DNA from: Archivesica marissinica
Taxonomy: Eukaryota; Mollusca; Bivalvia; Venerida; Vesicomyidae
Assembly: GCA_014843695.1 (NCBI GenBank)
Contig: CM026386.1
Span: 88,493,293 to 88,557,292 of the forward strand
Direction of reading: 5' to 3'
DNA length: 64,000 nt
How positions within the stretch are numbered: position 1 is the first letter of the stretch; every line of letters starts with the position of its first letter. Below are positions 46,051 through 56,599 of this stretch, one piece after another. The notes beneath the pieces were generated by a model. The model had not been told where the DNA came from and made no database searches. It was given only the letters and a program-made list of their open reading frames with translations. A program made the translations under genes and the position numbers.

Positions 46051-49000
46051 ATGTGTGTGTCTATATCCGCATCGATAATGATTGATTTGAATTTATATAG
46101 AGCGGCAATAGGTTTATTTAACAATAGCACTCAGAAAATATCTAAGATGGAATATTTGTACAGGTATCCTCTAACAATTATACTATTACTGACATTATTG
46201 AGTTATCTTACACAGGGCCTTTATATCATTAGAAAGTTAGCTGAAATAATGAATTCCAGTATAGTAAATGTTCAGTTTGTACTGACAGTTTCATTAATTA
46301 ATATCGATAATTACAATAGCTTAATATTCAGCGACTTTTTGGACAACAATCTACATTTTCCTGTCCTCCTGTTTAAATTAATGTTATTAGCTGGTGATGT
46401 AGCAAGAAACCCAGGTCCTATTATTGATCAGGGCAAATGTCTCTCGATTCTCCATCAAAATATAAGAAGTATCCGAAACAAATTGGAATTTATTTCTGAT
46501 AACTGGCTGGATTTCGACTTAATTTGCCTCACTGAGACACACTTAGATGGGACCGTTTGTACAGAATCATTGGCGCTTGAAGGCTTTGGTGAAATATACC
46601 GAAAAGATAATACCTGTCATTCAGGTGGACTTTTAATATATGTAACAGAACACTTGTCAAGTAAAAGAATTTTGGAGCTAGATAATTATTTACCTGAATC
46701 ACTTTGGATTCAAATTAAATGCAGAAATGAGTTTTACTTGATTGCCAACATATATAGACCACCTCATACAACAGTGGCTTTTGGGACAGGTTAAACACAT
46801 GTCTTGAGAAGGCGTTTGATCTTGGTGGAAAAGTATTGCTTTTAGGTGACATTAATGAGGACCAATTGAACATGAACAATCACAAATTTCGCGATATTTT
46901 AATTATAAATAATATGCACAATGTTATATCGGAACCAACACGAATCACAGCTCATTCGTCCACACTCATTGACCCCATTGCTATTTCCCATGACGTTTCG
47001 GTGTTACATTCTGGTACTTTTGACACGCCAGGTAATATTAGTGACCATCTTGGTACATTCATTTATATTAAATTTGATCGACCAGCCTCAATTCCATACC
47101 AAAGACGTTTGTGGAACTATAAAAGAGCAGATTTTAATAAATTTAATGAGCTGATAACAAATACTGACTGGACCTTCCTACAATCGAATTCAATTCACGA
47201 TGCAACCGCTCTATTTACTAAAACGTTTATTGAATTATCCGAAAAATGTATCCCCCCAAACTATGTTACAATAAGACCTAACGATAAGCCTTGGTATGAC
47301 TCTAAAATTCACCGTACATCTCGTCAAAGAGATCGTCAAAAACAAAAGTCCATTAACACAAATAAACCAACAGACTGGATCAAGTGGTTTCTATGTCATT
47401 AAAGAATCGTTCTTTTGCATGTTTTGTAAGATTATTTACTTCGTGAAGGTGATAGTAGTTCAAATAATCCCCGATTTTATTGGAAGATGCTTAAAATGCT
47501 AGTTAAAGACAATAACAATTGTGAAACTATACCACCGTTATGCACAGAAGAAAACGGTGTAGAGGTAAATTTCATTACTGACACCGAAAAAGCTAACTGT
47601 CTTAATAACTATTTTGTTTCAATCTCTACTGTCGACTCTTCACAAACGACACTACCACACTTCACTAGAAAAACTCCCAATACCTTGAAACCGTTTATCA
47701 TTACTGAGCGAGAAATTATAGATATTTTATCAACATTGTTAATTAATAAAGCCTCAGGTCCCGATGAGGTAAGTCACAGAATGCTAAAAGAATGCAAACT
47801 TACAATTTGTAAACCGTTATGTATACTTTATAATAGATCACTGAGCGAAGGTAATTACCCTGATCCTTGGAAATCAGCTACTGTTATGCCTCTATTCAAA
47901 AAGGGCGACATGAAGTCCCCTGCCAATTACAGGCCAATATCTCTGATATGCTGTGTTGGTAAAGTCATGGAAAGAGTTGTTTTTAAGCACTTTTATAACC
48001 ATTTGTATTTTAACAATCTTATATACCCTAAACAATCTGGCTTTCTTCCAGGTCATTAAACGGTTTACCAATTATTAGACATTTACCACCAGATTTGTCA
48101 GTAGTTTGATAATAAAGTTCCCACGTGTATGGTGTACTGTGATATATCGAAAGCGTTCGATCGTGTTTGGCATGAAGGATTATTATTCAAACTAAGACAA
48201 AATGGAATTGATGGACACAATCTGCAATGGACAAAAACATACCTAACCAATCGAAGCCAAAGAGTATTTGTTGGATCCGAGCTTTCAAACTCAAAAAATG
48301 TATCTGCAGGTGTGCCACAAGGTTCAGTACTTGGACCCCTTCTTTTCTTAATCTATGTTAATGATATTGCTAATAGTCTGGTCAGCATTACTCGTCTCTT
48401 TGCAGATGACAGTTCTCTAGCTGTTTCCTCTTCTGATATTACATACATGGAAACTACCTTTAATAGTGATCTCCAGAAAAGTACAGACTGGTCCCGTCAG
48501 TGGCTTGTGAATTTTAATCCGAATAAAACAGAAGTAATGTGTTTTACCCTGGGGTCAGAACGCAGACCAGTTCTCAATTTTAACAATATTCAACTAGATT
48601 ACGTGGAAAATCACAAACACTTAGGTGTTACCTTAAGTTCCGATGGTAAATGGCATACTCACTTTAACAATATAATAGCTTCAGCTTCTAGAGTTCTTGG
48701 TTCGATGAGAGCATTAAAGTTTAGAGTAAAACGTAATACACTTAATCAAATTTATATTTCATATATGAGACCTATTTTAGAATATGCATCAATTGTTTGG
48801 GCTGGCTGCGCTGAATACGAAAAACTATCCTTGGAAAGAATTCAGTATGAAACTGCACGTATTGTTACTGGTCTTACAAGATCTGTTTCTATTGATCGTT
48901 TATTAACTGAAATAGGCTGGGTGTCTCTAACCAATAGACGTAACATACAGAAACTTATAACAATTTATAAAGCAAAACATGGAAATCTACCAGAATATTT

Positions 49001-49556
49001 AGCTAATATAATTCCCATTACCGTTTCTGAATCGGTACCATACCCACTCCGTAATAACAATGATTACACCACAATGGCTCGTCGTACACACATTTTTTCA
49101 AATTCATTTATACGGGCTTCTATTGCCCTTTGGAATAACCTTGACCCAATCACAAGGAACTCTGCAACGCTCAATATTTTCAAATCCAAACTCAAGGATA
49201 AGTTTAAACCTCCGATAGTTCCCCAACATTTCCTTAATGGTGAAAGATCATATTCAGTTTACCATGCTTGAATACGAAATGTTTGTAGCAACTTGAATGG
49301 TGACCTCTATAGAAATCATTTACGCGATAGTCCCACATGTGACTGTGGTTTTCACACGGAAGATGCTGAACACTACTTCTTTAATTGCTGTCTATTCCGT
49401 GCTCAAAGACTACAATTATTTACAGCTACCATTACATATCACCCTCTGAGTACACATACATTACTATATGGTAAGGATGACTATTCGGCAGATGAAAACA
49501 GACAACTTTTTACAGAAGTTCAATTATTCATAAAACACTCAAACAGATTCACATAA
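46051..49556 (+). pseudogene. CR1/L2-like LINE ORF2 (LINE C), decayed, with a 2A-like motif
   Basis: N-terminal part: a hydrophobic stretch (YPLTIILLLTLLSYL) and LMLLAGDVARNPGP (46381-46419). The endonuclease follows: LHQNIRSIRNKLEF, CLTETHLDG, ANIYRPPH, LLGDINED and ISDHLGTF. The RT then has NKASGPDEVS, ANYRPISLICC, DISKAFDRVWH, GVPQGSVLGPLLF, FADDSSL and HLGVTLSSDGKWH, with a C-terminal CDCG...H...C block. Breaks are a frameshift at ~46785, frame changes at 47400-47480, in-frame TAA and TAG around 48057-48100 (serine positions), and TGA at 49269-49271 where relatives keep Arg. Inactive. The 3' UTR runs to ~50040, ending aataaaatatgattaaataa. Confidence 0.85.
46393..46419 (+). other. 2A-like ribosome-skipping motif
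   Basis: Encodes GDVARNPGP, preceded by LMLLA. The active 2A core is D-V/I-E-x-N-P-G-P; here Glu is Ala, so activity is doubtful. 2A-like sequences at this place, in front of the endonuclease, are known from CR1/L2-type LINEs of invertebrates. Confidence 0.6.
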
Positions 49557-49559
49557 TCA

Positions 49560-50044
49560 TTGGTCTCTATCTGAATGCTATTTTCGCTATGAGTAAACTT
49601 ATATAGATATGTGCCCTAACACGGCGGCTGACTGCAGTGAACTGGACTTGAGCGCTGGACATTGTAATTAGAAAATTACCTTTTTTCATTCTCCTATGAT
49701 CACAATTTCTCTCCTCCCTCATCGTCTCTCTCTCTGTCGCCCTCCCTATCTCATACGTCTTTCTTTATCTTATTCTTTATTATTTTGTTTTTATAATTAT
49801 ACAACATGTACTTTTTTCATAAATAGGAATTTGAGAAAAAATTCGCTATAATTATTTCATTATTTATGCTTGAAATCATTAGTCGCTATTTCTCTTGAAT
49901 CACTATCTGTCGGGAAGGGCCGTAACTAATGTTGCTAGAACTTGTGGCCCGACCCGTTTGCTTTTCTATAATTTGTCATGTTTGTATTCACATGTATATA
50001 ATTATGTAAAAAAAACTAATCGAGCAATAAAATATGATTAAATA
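49560..50044 (+). other. 3' UTR of LINE C
   Basis: AT-rich and non-coding, with a CT-rich patch (49690-49770) and a terminal aataaaatatga shared with the 3' end of LINE D (gaaataaaatatgtttaa). This supports both being members of related families. Confidence 0.55.
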
Positions 50045-50878
50045 AATAAATTTATTATTTGTTTCTGAAAGTGTTTTATTATTTATTTTTGTATTTAATT
50101 CGGTTTTAACCTTTGTTGTGCGTGATTCTTCCGTTTTTAATAATTGAATCCATTTTTTTTTGGAAACATTTTTTATTGAATTATATTCAGCAATCCAATT
50201 TCTTTTGTTTTTCAGCTTGTTATAGATAATATCACTACTGATTATTCCATTTTCATTAATAATATCATTAACATATATTATGTTTGCTTTTATCCAATTT
50301 GTGAATATGAAACATTTGTTTTTTAATTTAATATATGTATTGCCCCAGATGATCTGTTGCCTGATTTCATAAAATGTTTTACGATTATTTTCGACAGTTG
50401 TATTTACTTTAATCCAAATTTCTAGAATGTTTTTCTAAAACAGAGATAGATTCGAAACATTTAAACTTTTTATGCTATCAATATTCATATAAAATATTAG
50501 AAAATTTTCTCCAAACGTGTTATAAAAATATCTTGGAATGACTTTCCAGTTTGCGTTATCCGCAGTTAATAGTGTTTTTATCCATTTGACTTTCATTGAT
50601 ATTATATATGATTCAAGGTCATTCATCTCGAGTCCTCCTTCCATTTTATTACCTATTAACGTTGTTCGTTTTATTTTTTCTCGTTTGCCACTCCAAAGAA
50701 AAAATTGTATATCATTTTATTTATTTCCTGAATTATTGCTTTTGGGACAATCAGCGAGTGTATAGCATAGGTAAATTTCGATATTAATAGGGTTTTAATA
50801 ATTTGAAGTTTTTCGCATTCTTCGCGGCTATGACCAAAATGTATCCCTAATGCTTTTATAGTTTTTTCAGGCCAGTTT

Positions 50879-50891
50879 ATTCCTCCTATCT
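50879..50891. repeat. Target-site duplication of LINE E, left copy
   Basis: attcctcctatct directly precedes the T run of E's tail. The identical right copy is at 55682-55694, where E's truncated 5' end stops. Length (13 bp) and position next to the poly(A) are as expected for target-primed reverse transcription. Confidence 0.85.
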
Positions 50892-52279
50892 TTTTTTTTT
50901 TTTTTTTAAATTTATTTTTCCTTTTATAGCATACACAACATAATTGTTACATGTTAAAACACTATACATAGTACTTAATGAACATATACTTATAATTCTT
51001 ATCTGTTTAATATGACTTTGTGCTGAAAGTTACAAATATTTCTTATTTCAAAATTCTTGCATCTGATTCATGGATGCCATAAACGGTTTCCGTCATAAAT
51101 GTGACACTCCCATGCTTGACGGATACATTTTTAAAGTATAAAAACATTCATGAAAAGGGGCTTTAGAATACATGGACAATGTTTAAAAAGATAACTTTAT
51201 TAAAATTGCCAATGATCATAATGTCCCCAATTTAGCACTTTAATTTCAAATTGCGATGTGCAGTTCTCTTGCGACGGTTTAGATAGTTACTACAAATTAT
51301 AAAAAGACCATTTGAACATATGATAATTTACTTTATCATGCATTATTGCAATCTCATTTTCAAGAGAAATTCTCATTTTCAAGTAGTTTAAGAACTGCTC
51401 AATGTTGGGAATATTTTTTCTGTATTTCATTTGAAATATAAATGATTTCATTAAAAAGATAATGAAATTTGTAATGTTGCTTTTTATTCCTTTTTCTAAG
51501 ATCCCAAAGCTTATATTTTCTAAGCTGAAAGATACTGAGCAATTGTGGGTGCTAAGAAAATGCGTCAGTCTATTCCATGCAACCATAACATAAGGAACGT
51601 GTTTGTTTTACATATAGTTTTAACATCTTTGTTGTCAATGTTACTTTCGAAAATTAATTTTCCTCCAACTGATTTTAGGGATTCATTGTAGAATGTATCC
51701 CAGAGATTATTATTTATGTTGGTGTTAAAACGTTTTACCCAACATGATTTGATTGAATTTATAAAACACCGAAGATCAACCATTTTAATGCCTCCATGTT
51801 CATAATTAAGTTGTAAAACTTCTCTTTTTATTTTTTCAGGTTTTCCATTCCATATAAAAATATACATGCTTTTTATTATTTCTTTTATTTTGTCCTCGGT
51901 GGGATTTGGTAGAACTGTTAATGGATATATAAGCTTTGGTAATGCAAATGTTTTTATCACAGTTACCTTTCCAAGTAACGTTAATTTTCTATGTTCCCAT
52001 TGTTTGAGACAGTTCTTAAAACTATTTAGTTTTGGTATTAAATTCAGTTCTACATTCATTTCAGTGTTGTTTGAGAATTGCATGCCTAATGTATTGGCAG
52101 ACTCTGAAGTCCACTTAAACTTTTTATCCGGACATAGTTTAATATTCGTATTTGCTAATGTTCCAACCCTTAAAACTGTTGATTTGTTATAATTGAGTTT
52201 TAAACCTGATATATATCCGAAATTGGAGATTACATTTAAAAGTTTTTCGAAGGATTCTCTCTGACCATTGTTAAAAAAC

Positions 52280-55022
52280 TGGTGGAAGATTGTAACTGGT
52301 GGAAGATTGTAAAAGGATTCATAGCATCCAATGAGAAACGAACAATACCAGCACTTAAACACCCACACACGCAAGAACTCGTCTTTGATACTAAATCCAA
52401 ATCTGATCTCTTAAATGAATTCTTTTGTAGTCAATCTTCTTTGAACAACTCAGACAAAGACCTTCCTAAAAACTATTATCAAGAGCCCACACACAAACTC
52501 CTAACTATATATGTTACTCCTCAAGACGTGGAGGATACTCTTAAAACACTCAAAACTAACAAAGCCTCAGGTCCTGACGAGATCAGTAACCGCATTCTTC
52601 GAGAGACTGCTTCAGTACTAAAATACCCGCTTTGTTCCTTGTTCAATCATTCATTGCAATGCTGTAAAGTTCCGCAGCCCTGGAAAGACGCTCATGTTTG
52701 TGCTATCTTCAAGAAAGGCGACCCTTCATTGCCTAACAACTATCGCCCAATTTCGCTTCTTTGCTGTGTTGAAAAGGTCTTTGAAAGAATCATCTTCAAG
52801 TACCTGTACAATTTCATGAATGCAAATAATTTCATTTCACATCTACAATCTGGATTTAAGCCAGGGGATTCATCAGTGAACCAATTAACATATCTCTACA
52901 ATACATTTTGCATGGCACTTGATGACGGCCTTGAAATTCGCACAGTCTTCTTTGATATAAGTAAAGCTTTCGACAAGGTCTGGCATAACGGTCTCCTATT
53001 GAATCTTCGTAAAGCAGGTGTTGATGGGCCTCTTTTGTCTTGGTTCTCTGATTATCTTTCCAACAGACGCCAAACTGTCATTCTTCCTGGCGCCAAATCT
53101 AACTGGTGTTCGCTAGGGGCTGGTGTGCCCCAAGGATCCATCCTCGGTCCACTTCTGTTTTTAGTATATATCAATGACATCGTGGAAGACGTAGGTGCTA
53201 AGATACATCTATTTGCCGATGACACGAGTCTACACATTGTCGTCGACCAACCTGTAATTTCAGCCCAAATACTGCAATCTGATATCAATAAACTATCCAA
53301 TTGGGCGGAGGCATGGTTAGTCACATTTAATCATTCAAAAACTGAATCTATGATCATCTCACGCAAAACACATAGACCACATCACCCAGCATTACTCATG
53401 AATAATCAACGAATCTCATCCGTCACGTCTCATAAACACCTTGGTGTCCACTTCTCAAACGACGGCTCTTGGCATACTCATGTAACTCATATTACTGATA
53501 AAGCATGGAAGAGAATACATATCATGCGAAGATTCAAATTCCTATTGGAAAGACGATCACTTGAAACCATGTATACTTCTTTCATCAGACCAATTCTAGA
53601 ATATGCCGATGTTCTGTACTGCAATTGCACTCAGTATGAAAAAGACGAACTCGACAAGATCCAGAATGAAGCTTCTCGAATTGCTTCCGGTGCAACAAAA
53701 CTTGTTTCTCTTCATAAACTACATAGGGAAGTCCGGTGGGAATCATTAGACAAACGTCGACTTAACCACAGACTTACTCTTTTGTATAAAATGAAAAATG
53801 GTCTTACTCCCAAACATCTATCTTCTCTTGTGCCACAAAGTGTGGGTGAAACTAGCAGATACAACCTAAGAAACGCAGCTAATATTAATGGTATTCCATC
53901 CCGTACTGCGCTCTACTACAACTCGTTTCTACCTTCTACCTTAAGAGATTGGAATAATCTATCTATGCAACAACAAAGCTCTCCTACACTATCTTCTTTC
54001 AAACACAGTCTTCGTGGAAATATATCTAAAACTCCTAAATACTTTTATGTTGGCTCCAGGAATTGGCAAGTTTATCATGCCCGATTACGTACTGAGTGCT
54101 GCTCCTTAAACCAACACCTGTACAGCAAAAACTTATCTCCAACATCTCTTTGCCAATGCGGTCTTGTTGAAAGTAATCACCATTTCTTCTTGGAATGCAC
54201 ACTATATACCAACATCAGAGCAAAACTAATACAAGAAACTTCTATATACTGTACAGTAACTTTGTACACTCTCTTACACGGAGATCAAAACCTTTGCGAC
54301 AACATCAACAGCAGAATCTTTCTTGCTGTACAGGACTATATAAGGGACAGTAAACGTTTTCCATGAACTCGAATGACTGACCTGTCCCTGGCTCTCAACA
54401 TTCCAAATCAAATCTCAAGATCTTATTTCTTCTACTTGAATTGAAAACAACTAGGATGATTTATCGTCAAAGTTGATTGACTCTTTTATTTATTATTACT
54501 TAATTTTATATTTATTATTACTTAAGATGAACACTAAGTGTATTAGTTATAAATACCATACATTTTAAGCCACTGAGATAAATATCTAGCAAACTATATC
54601 GATATCATATCATACCTCACTTTACCTAATAATGTTACCTTCTTCTTACAATAATTGTTGTGAGTGTGCACATAAAATAAATTAGAACAATCTATTACAC
54701 TTAGACTCAACCATATTCTTTTTATTAGCATTCCTCATCATTATAATATTCTGACCTCTATTATTATAATGTCTTTTTACTTATCTCAACTACAATATCG
54801 TATTTTTTCTATCTAAATCGTATTATGAATCTTGTATTGTTAAACATTTCAAGCACATTATTTTACCGCCAACTTTACAGCAAACGAGTTTCGAAGGAGA
54901 AGACCTTTATAAGCTAATCTAGCTTTCGGATCTAATCCTTTTTCAAAACATAAAATATTATATTGTAATGTAATTGCTATATGTATATATGTTACATTGT
55001 TTGAAATAAAATATGTTTAAAC
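52280..55022 (+). mobile_element. CR1/L2-like LINE D, 5'-truncated, inserted in E
   Basis: Flanked by taaaaaac at 52272-52279 and 55023-55030. On E's minus strand these are the codons between ADDATFF and NNGQ, so excision restores E's frame. The element starts with a 17-bp tandem duplication (tggtggaagattgtaac twice, the second copy differing at its last base), a common scar at truncated 5' junctions. The 3' UTR (54367-55022) ends gaaataaaatatgtttaaac. Confidence 0.87.
52282..54366 (+). CDS. Reverse transcriptase and C-terminal part of LINE D ORF2
   Basis: An unbroken ~694-codon frame entered by truncation; the first codon GTG is not a real start. It has no endonuclease. RT motifs in order: NKASGPDEISNRIL (~93), NNYRPISLLCCVEKVFERII (~153), LQSGFKPGDSS, FFDISKAFDKVWHNGL (~227), GAGVPQGSILGPLLFLVYIN (~283), catalytic IHLFADDTSLH (~311) and HKHLGVHFSNDGSWHTH (~385). 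The C-terminus has a CQCG-x-H-x-C zinc-binding block (~650). The clean frame and precise target duplication mark it as the youngest of the three nested LINEs. It aligns domain by domain with LINE C. Confidence 0.9.
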   Translation: MEDCNWWKIVKGFIASNEKRTIPALKHPHTQELVFDTKSKSDLLNEFFCSQSSLNNSDKDLPKNYYQEPTHKLLTIYVTPQDVEDTLKTLKTNKASGPDEISNRILRETASVLKYPLCSLFNHSLQCCKVPQPWKDAHVCAIFKKGDPSLPNNYRPISLLCCVEKVFERIIFKYLYNFMNANNFISHLQSGFKPGDSSVNQLTYLYNTFCMALDDGLEIRTVFFDISKAFDKVWHNGLLLNLRKAGVDGPLLSWFSDYLSNRRQTVILPGAKSNWCSLGAGVPQGSILGPLLFLVYINDIVEDVGAKIHLFADDTSLHIVVDQPVISAQILQSDINKLSNWAEAWLVTFNHSKTESMIISRKTHRPHHPALLMNNQRISSVTSHKHLGVHFSNDGSWHTHVTHITDKAWKRIHIMRRFKFLLERRSLETMYTSFIRPILEYADVLYCNCTQYEKDELDKIQNEASRIASGATKLVSLHKLHREVRWESLDKRRLNHRLTLLYKMKNGLTPKHLSSLVPQSVGETSRYNLRNAANINGIPSRTALYYNSFLPSTLRDWNNLSMQQQSSPTLSSFKHSLRGNISKTPKYFYVGSRNWQVYHARLRTECCSLNQHLYSKNLSPTSLCQCGLVESNHHFFLECTLYTNIRAKLIQETSIYCTVTLYTLLHGDQNLCDNINSRIFLAVQDYIRDSKRFP

Positions 55023-55681
55023 TAAAAAACGTAGCGTCGTCTGCGAATAATGTCTGTTTAATTTCTTTTTCGTTAATTGTTACACCTTTTATAGAGTTAT
55101 CTCTGTTTATATAGTTTGTTAATATTTCAATACATAATATAAAGAGAAGAGATGATAGGGGACAGCCCTGTCTCACGCCACTTCTTATAGGGAAAGGGTC
55201 AGAAAGATAACCATTATTTATGACTATACTACTTATATCATTATAAAAGAGTTTTACCCACTTTAAGAAGGAGTCCACAAAATTCATATTATGTAAGACT
55301 CTGAATATGAAAGAGTGGTCTAAACTGTCAAAAGCCTTTTCGAAATCGGCGAACAATAGCAATCCTGGTTTCTGATTAACCTGTAGATATTCTATAGAGT
55401 AACCTAACATTTTCCCCCAATAAATCTATTTTTAACAAATCCTGTTTGAGCGGAATCTATAACAGAACCTACAACTTTCTTTAATCGATTAGCTATTGCT
55501 TTAGTGGCAATTTTGTAATCCACATTTAATAGGCTAATCGGCCGCCAGTTTGAAATAAACAATGTATCTTTTCCCGTTTTGGGTAATAATGTTATTATTC
55601 CTTGTTTTTGTAGAGTAGTTAATTGATTTATTGTGTAGGAGTAATTTATTGATTTAATATATGTTTTAATTGCTTCCCAAA

Positions 55682-55694
55682 ATTCCTCCTATCT
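55682..55694. repeat. Target-site duplication of LINE E, right copy
   Basis: Identical to 50879-50891. It encodes part of KIGGI in F on the minus strand. Confidence 0.85.
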
Positions 55695-56599
55695 TGTCGG
55701 TATTTGTTTTCTGTTTACCTATCCACATACCATCCGTTTTGTTTGTGTTAAGTTTAAGGCCAGAATAGTATCCACACTGTTGGATAATATCTAATTTTCA
55801 ATGTCGTTTGTATTTTTTAGGAAGTATGTAGTGTTGTCAGCTAATTGAGATATATTTAAAGATATTTTACCATTTTGTGTTTTTACCTGTATACCAGTGA
55901 TATTACTTGAACTTCGTATATTTATTGCCATTATTTCTGCAACTATTATAAATAGAAGAGCTGATACCGGACAGCCTTGTCTAATACCACGTTGGGGGTT
56001 GAACGATTCAGAGGTCCACCCATTGTTTATAATATATGATTTACAATTTGTATATAGTGTTTTTATCCAGCGTATACATTTTGGCTTAAATCCAAAGTAT
56101 TCTAAAGTGTTAAAAAGATATGGCCATTCTATTGTGTCAAAGGCTTTTCTAAAATCTAAAAGTAGAATTGCTCCATCTAGTTGAAGAGACTCTGTATAGT
56201 CAATAATATCTTGTATTTATCTTAGATTATATCCAATGAAACGATTTTTAATGTAGCCTTGTTGGTCCATGCTGATTATTTTGTGAATAACTTTTTGAAG
56301 GCTAGTTGCTAAAACTCTCGCCGCAATTTTGTAGTCCACATTAACACTGTTATTGGTCGCACATTTTCCAAATTAGTAGGATCTCCTTTTTTGAATAATA
56401 ATGATAATACTCCAGTTTTTTGTGAGTTAGATAATTCCGAACGATTAAATCCAATATTAAAAACATCAGTTAGAAAGGTACCAAGTATATCCCAGAAGCA
56501 TTGATAGAACTCACTAGTTAAGCCGTCAAAACCTGGGCTTTTGTTCGTTTTCATTGACTTGATAGCTTGAGCACACTCCAACATACTCAATGATCCCTC

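Larger units (their letters stand above)
50892..55681 (-). mobile_element. Tx1/L1-like LINE E, 5'-truncated, inserted in F and split by D
   Basis: Begins inside the RT (WRPISLLNVDYKIATKAIAN, then RFIGE and LLLFADFEKAFDSLDHSFI, IRSGVRQGCPLSSLLF, TLFADDATFF at 55030). It resumes across D with FNNGQRESFEKLLNV (52270), SGLKLNYNKSTVLR, LYPLTVLPNPTEDKI and YEHGGIKMVDL, and ends at 51290. The poly(A) tail is a T run at 50892-50909 on the plus strand. One extra G at ~55413 and a frame change at ~51598 break the ORF. Flanked by attcctcctatct at 50879-50891 and 55682-55694. Confidence 0.85.

Noticed and set aside
51866..52192. Plus-strand 108-codon frame inside the nested LINEs
   Set aside because: It is the antisense shadow of LINE E's coding sequence.
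52282..52374. N-terminal 30 residues of the minus-strand frame that starts at 52374
   Set aside because: These are antisense codons of LINE D. The true LINE E sequence begins only at 52279, left of the insertion.
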